Source of the DNA: Thermodesulfovibrionales bacterium
GTDB lineage: Bacteria > Nitrospirota > Thermodesulfovibrionia > Thermodesulfovibrionales > Dissulfurispiraceae
NCBI GenBank assembly: GCA_026415695.1
Contig: JAOAGP010000088.1
Span: 1-64,000 of the forward strand
DNA length: 64,000 bases
Direction of reading: 5' to 3'
Under the pieces are notes generated by a model. The model did not search any database. It saw only the letters and a program-made list of their open reading frames with translations, and had not been told where the DNA came from. This document shows, in pieces, positions 26,037 to 34,930 of the stretch; position 1 is the stretch's first letter; every line of letters starts with the position of its first letter. Position numbers and translations under genes: made by a program.

Positions 26037-26990
26037 ATGAGAAAAAAATTGGCAATCACTATTGGTGATCCATCTGGTGTTGGTCCAGAGGTTCTCATCA
26101 AGGCATTAAACTCCAAAGGCTTACTATCAGCACTTTCGGATATTTTCATTGTAGGTGATAGTGCGGTTATTAAAAGGGCAATCATGTTAGTAAAACCTGA
26201 TTTTAATATCAATGCCCTCAAAATCATTGAAACAGGCATCATTACACATACTAACTTTAAGACAAACTCGCCCAATAAGCAATGCGGCGAGGCTGCTCTT
26301 TCATACATCAAGATGGCTGTGGACATTGCATTAAAAGGTGATGTGTCTGCAATTGTAACTGCACCAATATCAAAGACCTCTATATCTTTAGCAGGTTCAA
26401 CATTCAAAGGGCACACAGAAATGCTTGCGGATTTAACCAACACAAAAGACTATGCAATGATGTTTTATGGCAAACCCCTAAAAATAATCCTTGTAACCAT
26501 ACATGAAGCCATCAAGGATGTCCCCAAATTACTTGATAAAGAAAACATACTAAAAACAATTAGACTTGCACAAAAGGGATGCAAGATGTTTGGTATCAAA
26601 TCCCCAAAGATTGCAGTATCAGGGCTAAACCCTCATAACGGTGAGGGTGGCATCTTTGGCACCGAAGAGATTGATTTTATAATACCTGCCATACAGCAGG
26701 CAAAAATAGAAGGCATTGATGCAATAGGACCTATTCCCCCTGATGTAGTCTTTCATCATGCCTATAAAGGCGTTTACGACATTGTAGTATGTATGTATCA
26801 TGACCAAGGTCTTATACCCCTTAAAATGATTGCATTTGATAGGGGTGTAAATATCACCGTTGGATTACCATTTGTGAGGACTTCCCCCGATCATGGCACT
26901 GCATATGACATTGCATGGAAAGGCATTGCTGATCCATCAAGCATGATACAGGCAATCAAAACAGCAAGGAGGTTGAGGGTTAATACATGA
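26037..26990 (+). CDS. pdxA: 4-hydroxythreonine-4-phosphate dehydrogenase
   Basis: Vitamin B6 (pyridoxal phosphate) biosynthesis enzyme, 317 aa. Typical PdxA blocks are [18 protein letters not shown] at the N-terminus, [22 protein letters not shown] near 115, metal-binding [16 protein letters not shown] near 200, and [12 protein letters not shown] near 260 with the metal-ligand His. I prefer ATG 26037 over ATG 26031 because the predicted transcription start (about 26035) lies between them and the family begins shortly before ITIGDP. Its stop overlaps the queC start by 4 bp. Confidence 0.93.
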   Translation: MRKKLAITIGDPSGVGPEVLIKALNSKGLLSALSDIFIVGDSAVIKRAIMLVKPDFNINALKIIETGIITHTNFKTNSPNKQCGEAALSYIKMAVDIALKGDVSAIVTAPISKTSISLAGSTFKGHTEMLADLTNTKDYAMMFYGKPLKIILVTIHEAIKDVPKLLDKENILKTIRLAQKGCKMFGIKSPKIAVSGLNPHNGEGGIFGTEEIDFIIPAIQQAKIEGIDAIGPIPPDVVFHHAYKGVYDIVVCMYHDQGLIPLKMIAFDRGVNITVGLPFVRTSPDHGTAYDIAWKGIADPSSMIQAIKTARRLRVNT

Positions 26991-27673
26991 AAAACGCAGT
27001 AGTGTTACTAAGTGGCGGTGTTGACTCAACAACATCGGCATACATTGCAAAGTCAAGTGGTTATGGTATCTATGCCCTGAGTTTTGATTACAAACAAAGA
27101 CACCGCATTGAGATTGAATGTGCAAAAAAGATAGCAAGGCAATTAGAGGCAAAACAACATCTTATCATCTCATTTGATATGTCAAGCATAGGAGGTTCTG
27201 CACTGACATCAGACATAGAAGTACCAAAAAATCGCCCTAACAAAACAGGGGAAATCCCTGTCACATATGTCCCTGCAAGGAATACGATATTTTTGTCATT
27301 TGCTCTTGCATGGGCAGAGGTTTTATCCATAGAGGATATCTTCATTGGGGCAAATGCCATTGATTATAGTGGATATCCTGATTGTCGTCCACAGTATCTT
27401 GAGGCATTTGAATCAATGGCAAACCTTGCCACAAAGGTTGCAGTTGAGGGAAAGTTAAGATTTAGGATAAACGCCCCATTACTTAAACTAAAAAAGTCGG
27501 AGATAATCAAAAAAGGCAATGAGTTAGGAGTTGATTTTGCATCTACATGGAGTTGTTACAATCCTATATCAAAAGATGGTATAATATACGCTTGTGGTGT
27601 TTGTGATAGTTGCCTTTTTCGTATTGAGGCATTCAAATCCAATGATATAGAAGACCCAATAAGGTATCTTTAA
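26987..27673 (+). CDS. queC: 7-cyano-7-deazaguanine synthase QueC
   Basis: Converts carboxydeazaguanine to preQ0 with ammonia and ATP in queuosine synthesis. The 228 aa have the PP-loop [13 protein letters not shown] (9-21), [10 protein letters not shown], and the C-terminal zinc site with four Cys (CYNP about 190 and CGVCDSC about 205-211). ATGA overlap with pdxA. Other que genes are absent from the window. Confidence 0.95.
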   Translation: MKNAVVLLSGGVDSTTSAYIAKSSGYGIYALSFDYKQRHRIEIECAKKIARQLEAKQHLIISFDMSSIGGSALTSDIEVPKNRPNKTGEIPVTYVPARNTIFLSFALAWAEVLSIEDIFIGANAIDYSGYPDCRPQYLEAFESMANLATKVAVEGKLRFRINAPLLKLKKSEIIKKGNELGVDFASTWSCYNPISKDGIIYACGVCDSCLFRIEAFKSNDIEDPIRYL

Positions 27674-27676
27674 ATA

Positions 27677-29158
27677 ATGTTGATATTCATATTCTTGCTT
27701 TGTTTTATACTCTTAAACAACGCTGTTGCGTCAGACATACAGATAGACATCTTTAAGACAGAGGGAAACATCTGTTCTATTGATGCACATAAAGACAACA
27801 AAAACGATCCATGTTCACCTGAAACTATTAAACAAGAACATCCTGATAAAAGAAACGATGCAACCTCTCAAAATACAAATAATGAAAAAATCATAAGAAC
27901 ACAAAAAAACTCGCCACCAATTGAAAATCTAAAGGTTCAGCAACATGATGTGGACATAGTCTTTTTTTATGGTGAGGAGTGCCCACATTGTAAACAGCAA
28001 AAACCATTCTTACAAGAACTCAAACACAGATACAAAACGATAAAGATACACAGTTTTGAGGTCTGGCATAATCGTGAAAATGCCGTGCTATTTGAGAGGT
28101 TTGCAAAGGCATACGGTGTAAAATCAAGCGGTGTCCCTATGACCTTTATTGGTAACAAGGTGATTATCGGTTTTTCAGAAGGCATAAAAAAAGACCTTCA
28201 AGATGTTGTATCAAGTTGTCTTAAAACAAAGTGTCCAAGTCCCTTTGAAATAATGTCACAAAACGGCTTATCAGCATCACAAGAGACAGGGCAAAAGGCA
28301 GAGTTTATTGACATACCATTTATTGGAAAAACCGATGTCTCAAAGATGGCATTACCATTAATGACAATTGTCATTGCAGGACTTGATAGTTTCAACCCCT
28401 GTGCATTCTTTGTTTTATTGTCCCTTCTTGGTTTGATGATACATGCAAGGTCAAGGACGAGGATGTTGATAATCGGCGGTATCTTTGTCTTTTTCTCTGG
28501 TTTTATCTACTTTTTATTCATGTCTGCATGGTTAAACTTCTTTTTAATCATGGGAGAGGTCGCCATCATTACAGCGATTGCAGGTATTGTGTCTATTATA
28601 ATAGCGTTAATCAATATAAAGGACTTCTTTGCATTCAAAAAAGGTGTGTCTCTCACGATATCTGATGAGGCAAGAACAAAACTTTTTGATAGAATGAGAA
28701 AACTCTTGAGGTCAACATCAATCATCTACATGGTCTTTGGGACTATTGTGCTTGCCATAGCGGCAAACGCATATGAACTACTATGCACCGCTGGATTTCC
28801 AATGGTCTTTACGAGGATACTAACACTGCATCATCTTACAACCATTCAATATTACCTCTACCTCATATTCTACAATGTCATCTACATCATACCATTAGGG
28901 ATAATAGTAATCATCTTCACAGTAACATTGGGCAAGAGACAACTTACAGAAAAGGAGGGGCGATTCCTTAAACTCCTGTCAGGTATGATGATGATGGGTT
29001 TAGGATTAGTCTTGCTCATCAAACCAGCCCTGTTAAACAATGTCCTTGTATCGGTTGTTATACTTTGCTGTGCTGTATTGTCATCAGTGCTTATATCTAC
29101 CATAAGTGCTTTTATAGAAAGAAGAAGGCAAATAAAAGTGCAGAGGACAACCTTATAA
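27677..29158 (+). CDS. Thioredoxin-like domain fused to a CcdA/DsbD-like membrane domain
   Basis: 493-aa envelope protein. Signal peptide (about 1-18), a polar linker (about 20-90), then a thioredoxin-like domain with active site C102-P-H-C105, followed from about 230 by six or more membrane helices. The membrane part has Cys242 in the NPC motif (DSFNPCAFFVLL) and Cys370 in a later helix (YELLCTAGFP), the two-cysteine pattern of CcdA/DsbD electron carriers. Likely role: moving reducing equivalents across the inner membrane to a periplasmic thiol acceptor. The thioredoxin domain precedes the membrane part, whereas in DsbD the thioredoxin domain is C-terminal. It starts 3 bp after queC. Confidence 0.78.
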   Translation: MLIFIFLLCFILLNNAVASDIQIDIFKTEGNICSIDAHKDNKNDPCSPETIKQEHPDKRNDATSQNTNNEKIIRTQKNSPPIENLKVQQHDVDIVFFYGEECPHCKQQKPFLQELKHRYKTIKIHSFEVWHNRENAVLFERFAKAYGVKSSGVPMTFIGNKVIIGFSEGIKKDLQDVVSSCLKTKCPSPFEIMSQNGLSASQETGQKAEFIDIPFIGKTDVSKMALPLMTIVIAGLDSFNPCAFFVLLSLLGLMIHARSRTRMLIIGGIFVFFSGFIYFLFMSAWLNFFLIMGEVAIITAIAGIVSIIIALINIKDFFAFKKGVSLTISDEARTKLFDRMRKLLRSTSIIYMVFGTIVLAIAANAYELLCTAGFPMVFTRILTLHHLTTIQYYLYLIFYNVIYIIPLGIIVIIFTVTLGKRQLTEKEGRFLKLLSGMMMMGLGLVLLIKPALLNNVLVSVVILCCAVLSSVLISTISAFIERRRQIKVQRTTL

Positions 29159-29189
29159 AAAAATCAACTTTAATCCCGTGTTGTGTTAA

Positions 29190-29220
29190 TATAATGCGTT
29201 TTGAATTTACATTGTAAATT
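29190..29220 (+). promoter_or_regulatory. Promoter and LysR-type operator upstream of the LysR gene
   Basis: TATAAT at 29190-29195 predicts a start near 29202. Immediately downstream is a perfect 7-bp inverted repeat, AATTTAC-ATT-GTAAATT (29204-29220), containing the T-N11-A core that LysR regulators recognise. Its position over the first transcribed bases suggests negative autoregulation. Confidence 0.6.
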
Positions 29221-29238
29221 AGATTTGGGGATGCGAAA

Positions 29239-30138
29239 ATGGACTTACATCAATTAAAGGTCTTTGTTTCAGTCTATAAAAACAGAAGTTTTTCAAAGGC
29301 ATCTGAAGAGATATACCTCACTCAACCAACCATAAGCGACCACATAAAGTCATTAGAGGAGGAGTTAAACTGCAAACTCTTTGACCGACTTGGTAGGGTT
29401 ACACTTCCTACACCTGATGCGGATAATCTATATCCGCATGTTGTTGATCTATTAGAAAAGGCAGATAATCTCAAGGAGATAATCCAGAAAGGCAGAAACG
29501 AGGTTGAAGGAGATATTATGATAGGGGCAAGCACTATTCCCGGCACATACCTACTACCACAAATCATGCTTTCCTTTAAAACAACACATCCCAAAGTCAA
29601 TTTTAATGTCATAATAGGTGATTCTTCTGGCATACAAGAGATGGTCAAAAAACAAGATATTTACATCGGTCTCATTGGGGCAAAAATGAACAGCGATAGG
29701 ATTGTGTATGAACCATTTACACATGATGAATTGGTATTGGTGGCAGCAAAAGACTACCCAGTGGCTGATAGTATCTCAAAGGATGACATAAGAAGCCTTC
29801 CTCTAATCATAAGGGAAAGTGGCTCTGGCACAAGAAAAGAAACCGAAGATTTCTTAAGCAAACTAAAGATAAAGATATCAGACCTAAATATTGTGATGAC
29901 ATTAGGCTCTACAGAGGCAGTTAAAGAGGCAGTCAAAGCAGGGCTTGGCTGTGCTGTGTTGTCTTCATTTGCAACCAGTGAATGCCTTCAATTTGGCGTC
30001 TTAAAGACTATCAATATTGAGGGATTACAAATGAGGAGAAACTTTTATATCATAACGCACAAAAAGAGGGAACTACCCAAAAGATATGATTTGATGAGGC
30101 AACACATACTAAAGACCTTTAAGGATAAACAGTCATGA
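29239..30138 (+). CDS. LysR-family transcriptional regulator
   Basis: 299-aa regulator: winged helix-turn-helix at 1-60 (MDLHQLKVFVSVYKNRSFSKAS...LTQPTISDHIKSLE) and a periplasmic-binding-protein-like effector domain (about 88-295). The N-terminus resembles the CysB/selenium-associated LysR subgroup, but no target is identifiable. TTGGGGATG provides a moderate ribosome-binding site before ATG 29239. It overlaps the following sensor gene by 4 bp, an uncommon arrangement for LysR proteins, which usually sense a ligand themselves. Confidence 0.9.
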   Translation: MDLHQLKVFVSVYKNRSFSKASEEIYLTQPTISDHIKSLEEELNCKLFDRLGRVTLPTPDADNLYPHVVDLLEKADNLKEIIQKGRNEVEGDIMIGASTIPGTYLLPQIMLSFKTTHPKVNFNVIIGDSSGIQEMVKKQDIYIGLIGAKMNSDRIVYEPFTHDELVLVAAKDYPVADSISKDDIRSLPLIIRESGSGTRKETEDFLSKLKIKISDLNIVMTLGSTEAVKEAVKAGLGCAVLSSFATSECLQFGVLKTINIEGLQMRRNFYIITHKKRELPKRYDLMRQHILKTFKDKQS

Positions 30139-31892
30139 AGAAGAGATCCAAAGGCATACTGTATAAAACTACCATTATTCCATCATTAATGTTTGTGGTT
30201 ATCTCTTTGGCAATACCGCTATTAGGTTACATCTTTTATAAACAAACATATTCGTTGAGTTTGCATGAAAAAAACATAAGTGATTCCATCAGTGCAAAAC
30301 AACACCAGATACAAATCTGGCTCGTATCTTCAAAAAAAGAGGTTGAAAACATTGCATCCACTAATACTATCAAATCAAGCCTTATATCTCACACCCCTAA
30401 AATGCACGAAAATAAGACCATTAAACCAAAAACAAAGGATGTAGGGAGTGATGATACAAAGACTAAAGTAAATATTTTCTTAGAGGCAAGGTTAACAGAT
30501 CCAAGATTTAGCCTCATATCAGTCATCTCAAAAGAAGGAAAGATAGTCTTTAGCACATCACAAGATTTAGTAAACCATTCAATCGCAGAAACAGACATAT
30601 ACAAGACACTTATTTCAAAAGGAGACAAAACACTCGTATTAGGGATGTGGGCAAATCATGATAATCAATATGTGATTGATATTATTACGCCAATAAAAGA
30701 CAGTAACCTTGAAATTAAAGGCTATCTGCACTGTGCGTTAAATACCAACGAGATAAAATCCATCCTTGCAGATAAGCCAAAACATGTCTCATCGTTTGAA
30801 TTGGTTGACAGACAAGGAAATATCTTGATGTCATCAGAAACAAACATTAAAGACAAGAAAAGATACAACCCACAGTTATTTGAAGGTGAAAAGACACAAT
30901 ACCACTTAGACACAATCATTAGTGTAAAAAATATAAAAGACATGGACTTGCTTATTATCCAAAAAAGCAAAACCCTTGAGGTTTTTTATCCCCTTGTTGA
31001 AATTGCTACTGTCTATACATTCATTGTCTTTTTTGTGATAATCATTTTCATAAAACAATCCATCTTCCTTAAGAAAAAGGTTGTAAGACCCTTGTCTTTG
31101 CTAATAAGCACCTTGAGATCTGCTTCTGCAGGCATCCAAACGGCATCAATAAAAGGTAAATATCCTTATGAGATTGATATGTTACTTCAAGAAATAAACA
31201 TGTTTTTAGATGGTATAGCCAAGAGCAAGACCTCTGTCGATATTGTCCAAAAAACAACCGAAACTGATGTTTCTAACAAGACATCACATCATGAGCCTTC
31301 AACAAAAAACCAAAAACTCACATTTTTACATGAAATCACCTCTATTGATAAGGACTATCTATATGAGACAATTAAAAGTATATTAGAGGATTGTGACGGA
31401 CTAAAGACCTTTAGCGAGATTAGAGAAGCGATGTTATTATTGGGATGTATAGTTCAGAATTACAATCTCTTAAGCGAAATCAAAAAAGATGACTCGCCTC
31501 AAAGATTCTCATTACAAGGGCTATTAACAGATATCAAAGATGAGGTTGCCCGTTTGATGTCTGTTACAAATACAGAGGCGATATTTGAACATGATGAGAT
31601 TTACCAAGACATACAGATAGAGGCAAGAAAAGATGTATTGCTGTTGGTTGTTTCCCTGATATTGCATCATTCTTTTATCAACACCCTTGAGAGAAGTATA
31701 ACTGTTTTTTGTAATATCTACGATGAACCCACAAAACACCTGCTGATACTGATATCAGACAACACGGTAAGGGATAAAGGAAACATACTAATAAGGATTG
31801 CTAAAAAGATCTCCGATGATATTGGGTTTGACCTATCAACAGAAACTATACAGGGCAAAGGGACAACATATTACCTAAAGATTCAACTCTGA
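30135..31892 (+). CDS. Membrane sensor with Cache-type periplasmic domain and degenerate histidine-kinase-like region
   Basis: 585-aa protein. TM1 (about 11-33), an extracytoplasmic region (about 34-282) with a Cache/PAS-like pattern (RLTDPRFSLISVISKEGKIVFST, YVIDIITPIKD), TM2 (about 287-310) and a cytoplasmic part. The C-terminus (about 500-585) looks like an HATPase ATP-binding fold: ISDNT at the G1 position and ETIQGKGTTYYLKI at the end, but the N-box Asn is missing (LILHHSFINTLE). A phospho-accepting His is uncertain (FLHEITS, about 398). It may be a pseudokinase or a very divergent kinase. No response regulator is adjacent; the coupled LysR gene upstream is the only candidate partner. 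Confidence 0.65.
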   Translation: MKKRSKGILYKTTIIPSLMFVVISLAIPLLGYIFYKQTYSLSLHEKNISDSISAKQHQIQIWLVSSKKEVENIASTNTIKSSLISHTPKMHENKTIKPKTKDVGSDDTKTKVNIFLEARLTDPRFSLISVISKEGKIVFSTSQDLVNHSIAETDIYKTLISKGDKTLVLGMWANHDNQYVIDIITPIKDSNLEIKGYLHCALNTNEIKSILADKPKHVSSFELVDRQGNILMSSETNIKDKKRYNPQLFEGEKTQYHLDTIISVKNIKDMDLLIIQKSKTLEVFYPLVEIATVYTFIVFFVIIIFIKQSIFLKKKVVRPLSLLISTLRSASAGIQTASIKGKYPYEIDMLLQEINMFLDGIAKSKTSVDIVQKTTETDVSNKTSHHEPSTKNQKLTFLHEITSIDKDYLYETIKSILEDCDGLKTFSEIREAMLLLGCIVQNYNLLSEIKKDDSPQRFSLQGLLTDIKDEVARLMSVTNTEAIFEHDEIYQDIQIEARKDVLLLVVSLILHHSFINTLERSITVFCNIYDEPTKHLLILISDNTVRDKGNILIRIAKKISDDIGFDLSTETIQGKGTTYYLKIQL

Positions 31893-31895
31893 TGT

Positions 31896-32822
31896 TTAGG
31901 ATGAGATTGAGTCAACAAGTTGCTTAATCCCTTTTGGGTCTTCAAGATTAAATATCCTGCAGTCCTTAACTATCCTTTTAATTAGACCTGAAAGCACCTT
32001 ACCGGGTCCTACTTCAATAAAGGTATTTGACCTTTCTGAAATAAGTCTAATCGTATCTTCCCACAACACAGGACAATACAATTGCCTAACAAGTGAATCC
32101 CTAATATCATCAACATCCTTAACATACATGGCATCGGCATTGTTTACAAAGTCAAAACTTGGAACCTTTATCTCCACATCCTTTAGGTGTTTTTCAAACT
32201 CCTCTGACATCTCCTTCATCATAAGACTATGTGATGGCACACTTACAGCAAGTGGCACCACCCTTAAGGCTCCCTCTGCAACTGCCTTTTTTGAGACCTC
32301 TGTGACCGCATCCTTTTCCCCTGAGATTACTATCTGTCCAGGGCAATTGTAATTTGCCGGTGCCACATATCCACTGACTGAAGCACAGATTGACTCCACC
32401 TTTTGCCTATCTAACCCCAAGACCGCAGCCATTGCCCCTACACCCATTGGCACTGCAGACTGCATAAGACTCCCTCTAATAGTCGTAATCTTAAGGGCTG
32501 ATGTAAAGTCAATACTTTTAGCACAAGTAAGGGCAGAGTATTCTCCAAGACTGTGTCCTGCCACAATAGATGGGCTTATACCTTCAGACTCAAGACATTT
32601 AAACATTGCGTAGGATACTGTAAGAATGCAGGGTTGAGTAACTGCAGTCTTATCTAATTCTTCTTTAGGACCATCAAAACACACCTTTGCAACATCATAA
32701 CCAAGTGTGTCACTTGCTAACTGGAATATCTCCTTGACGACTTGAAAACTATCAAAGAATGCCTTGCCCATCCCAACAGTTTGAGAGCCTTGCCCAGGAA
32801 AGACAAACACTATCTCCTTCAT
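31896..32822 (-). CDS. fabD: Malonyl-CoA:ACP transacylase
   Basis: Loads malonyl groups on acyl carrier protein for fatty acid synthesis. 308 aa from ATG 32822, which has AAGGAG 5 nt upstream; a GTG two codons earlier overlaps that site and is less likely. Family blocks: FVFPGQGSQTVGMGK at the N-terminus, the nucleophile elbow AGHSLGEYSAL (Ser near 90) and VSVPSHSLMM with the catalytic His near 198. It is not in a fab cluster; it is translationally coupled (ATGA) to etfA. Confidence 0.95.
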   Translation of the reverse strand: MKEIVFVFPGQGSQTVGMGKAFFDSFQVVKEIFQLASDTLGYDVAKVCFDGPKEELDKTAVTQPCILTVSYAMFKCLESEGISPSIVAGHSLGEYSALTCAKSIDFTSALKITTIRGSLMQSAVPMGVGAMAAVLGLDRQKVESICASVSGYVAPANYNCPGQIVISGEKDAVTEVSKKAVAEGALRVVPLAVSVPSHSLMMKEMSEEFEKHLKDVEIKVPSFDFVNNADAMYVKDVDDIRDSLVRQLYCPVLWEDTIRLISERSNTFIEVGPGKVLSGLIKRIVKDCRIFNLEDPKGIKQLVDSISS

Positions 32823-34009
32823 CTGCACTCCTTAATCTTCCTAATCAATATTGGCAGTATCTCATAAAGATCACCCACTATGCCGTAATTTGCAACATTG
32901 AATATAGGTGCATCAGGGTTTTTGTTTATAGCTATGATGATATCCGATGATGACATCCCTACAAGATGCTGAACTGCCCCTGATATACCACATGCAATGT
33001 ATATCTTTGGACATACCGTCTTGCCAGTCTGCCCCACCTGATGGCTATACTTTATCCAACCTTCATCTACTGCAGCCCTTGAGGCACCAACAGACCCTCC
33101 CAATAATGAAGCCAACTCCTCAATGATCTCAAAGCCCTTTGCATTACCAAGCCCCCTGCCTCCAGAGACTATGATCTCAGCCTCTTGTAGATTTACCTTA
33201 CAATGTGATGGCTCTTTCTGGCTTTCTAAAACTTTTGTCCTTGAGGAAAGCCCCGTTGGTATTATCTTTATAATCTCACCACTGCGGTTTGCATCATACA
33301 CACCACGCTTCATCACACGAGGTCTTACCGTTGCCATTTGAGGTCTGTGATTAGGACAAAGGATAGATGCCATGATATTTCCACCAAAGGCTGGCCTTAT
33401 CTGGATGAGATTACCCGTCTCCTTGTCTATCTCAAGTGCAGTGCAGTCTGCAGTTAATCCTGTTCGTAATCTTGCTGCAACCCTTGGGATGAATGAACGA
33501 CCAATAGGGGTAGCACCACATAGGATTATCTCGGGTTTGTATTGTCTTACAAGATTAACTAACTGCTCTTTATATGGTTCATCGTTGAATGTCTTAAAAA
33601 TTGGGTCATCACACCAATAGACCTTGTCAGCCCCCCATCTTATCAATTCCATTGCCTCAGATTCTGATGAGCCAAAGAGCACTGCAGAAAGTTCTGTGTT
33701 TAGTTGCTTTGCAAGTTTTCTTCCTTCCCCTAAGAGTTCATAACTAACCGATGCCACAAAACCGTCCCTTTGCTCTGCAAATACCCAAATCCCTTTGTAA
33801 GACTGTAAATCTGTATCTTCTTTTGCATCAGTTGTATCTGATTCTGAAATTATCGCCCCTTCAGGACACACCTCAAGACAAGCCTTACATAATTGGCAGT
33901 TATCATTTATTACTGCCTTTTCATCCTGTAGTTCAATGGCATTGTAGGGACAACTTTCTAAACAAATCCCACAGCCTATACACCTTGTAGCATCTATCAC
34001 TATACGCAT
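32819..34009 (-). CDS. etfA: Electron transfer flavoprotein alpha subunit with N-terminal 2[4Fe-4S] ferredoxin domain
   Basis: 396 aa. Residues 1-60 hold two clusters of the type CxxCxxCxxxCP (CIGCGICLESCP and CQLCKACLEVCP). An ETF-alpha N-terminal domain follows (about 72-250), then the FAD-binding C-terminal domain with GGRGLGNAKGFEIIEELA, GASRAAVDEGWI and GQTGKTVCPKIYIACGISGAVQH. ETFs with this extra ferredoxin module are known from bifurcating lactate dehydrogenase systems and other anaerobic complexes. Here no dehydrogenase or quinone oxidoreductase is adjacent. The start has AAGGAGG and overlaps etfB by 10 bp. Confidence 0.93.
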   Translation of the reverse strand: MRIVIDATRCIGCGICLESCPYNAIELQDEKAVINDNCQLCKACLEVCPEGAIISESDTTDAKEDTDLQSYKGIWVFAEQRDGFVASVSYELLGEGRKLAKQLNTELSAVLFGSSESEAMELIRWGADKVYWCDDPIFKTFNDEPYKEQLVNLVRQYKPEIILCGATPIGRSFIPRVAARLRTGLTADCTALEIDKETGNLIQIRPAFGGNIMASILCPNHRPQMATVRPRVMKRGVYDANRSGEIIKIIPTGLSSRTKVLESQKEPSHCKVNLQEAEIIVSGGRGLGNAKGFEIIEELASLLGGSVGASRAAVDEGWIKYSHQVGQTGKTVCPKIYIACGISGAVQHLVGMSSSDIIIAINKNPDAPIFNVANYGIVGDLYEILPILIRKIKECR

Positions 34010-34782
34010 TTAAGCCTCCTTAATTCCTCAAAGAGCGCATTGACCTGCTCTTCTGGTGTGCCTTCAAGCATCCTCCTGTCCTTTTTTGAAGACGGTGCAA
34101 AGATGTTCTTTACCATCGTTGGAGAACCCTTCAGCCCAACATCTTTTTCATCTGCCCCAATCATCTCTCGTGTGAGTTTGGTTATAACCGCCTTTTTAGC
34201 ATTCATCTTACCCCTTAATGATGGCAATCTTGGTTCATTGAGTTCCTTAACCACGGTGAGTAATACTGGTATGCTTGACTGCACTACATCGTATCCATCA
34301 TCCATCATCCTGTGGACTGTTATTGATGTATCATCTATATGGGTGATTGCACTAACATACGCTACATGTGGTATGTCAAGAAATTCTGCAACCGCAGGAC
34401 CTACCTGTGCTGTATCTCCATCTATCGCCTGCTTACCACATATAATTACATCATAACCCAATTTTGATATTGTCTTATAAAGTGTAAATGAGGTAGCCCA
34501 TGTGTCTGATCCTGCAAATGCCCTATCTGATATCAAGACCGCATCATCTACACCTAACGACAAGGCATCTCTTAAGGCAGCCTCAGCTTGCGGCGGCCCC
34601 ATAGTAATAACTGTTACCTTCCCTCCAACCTTATCCCTCAATGAAAGTCCTGCCTCAATTGCATGCATATCGTAGGGATTGATGATACTTGGCACTCCAT
34701 CACGGATAAGGGTATTGGTTTCAGGATTTATCCTTACCTCAGCAGTGTCTGGAACCTGCTTTATACATACTATAAATCGCAC
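34000..34782 (-). CDS. etfB: Electron transfer flavoprotein beta subunit
   Basis: 260 aa, the AMP/FAD-binding partner of EtfA. Typical blocks: CIKQVPDTAEVRINPETNTLIRDG.PSIINPYDMHAIEAGL at the N-terminus, VITMGPPQAEAALRDALSLGVDDAVLISD, CGKQAIDGDTAQVGP, and LPSLRGKMNAKK near 193. The GTG start at 34782 is supported by AGGAGG 4-5 nt upstream. It is the first gene of an etfB-etfA-fabD operon with a structured leader. Confidence 0.94.
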   Translation of the reverse strand: MRFIVCIKQVPDTAEVRINPETNTLIRDGVPSIINPYDMHAIEAGLSLRDKVGGKVTVITMGPPQAEAALRDALSLGVDDAVLISDRAFAGSDTWATSFTLYKTISKLGYDVIICGKQAIDGDTAQVGPAVAEFLDIPHVAYVSAITHIDDTSITVHRMMDDGYDVVQSSIPVLLTVVKELNEPRLPSLRGKMNAKKAVITKLTREMIGADEKDVGLKGSPTMVKNIFAPSSKKDRRMLEGTPEEQVNALFEELRRLKCV

Positions 34783-34825
34783 ATTGCCTCCTAAAAATTA
34801 TTTTTTGAACCTTATGAAATGGGAT

Positions 34826-34876
34826 GCCACTGTTATCAAATCATAAAGGATATGAAATCTTGATAAGAATAGTGGC
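34826..34876 (-). repeat. Imperfect hairpin in the etfB leader
   Basis: GCCACT (34826-34831) and TTATCAA (34833-34839) pair with TTGATAA (34860-34866) and AGTGGC (34871-34876), giving 13 bp in two blocks with a 1/4-nt internal bulge; TCAT/ATGA inside can extend it. The structure lies between the predicted transcription start (about 34887) and the etfB start, so it would be in the mRNA leader; it could also be a DNA operator. There is no U-tract, so it is not an intrinsic terminator. Confidence 0.55.
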
Positions 34877-34893
34877 TAAACTAAATGGTATAT

Positions 34894-34902
34894 ATTATAT
34901 CA
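34894..34902 (-). promoter_or_regulatory. Extended -10 promoter of etfBA-fabD
   Basis: Minus strand TGA-TATAAT (34902-34894), an extended -10 box. The predicted start is near 34887, about 105 nt before the etfB GTG. Confidence 0.5.
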
Positions 34903-34930
34903 CAACAAAACGGTTGATGATTTTAACACC

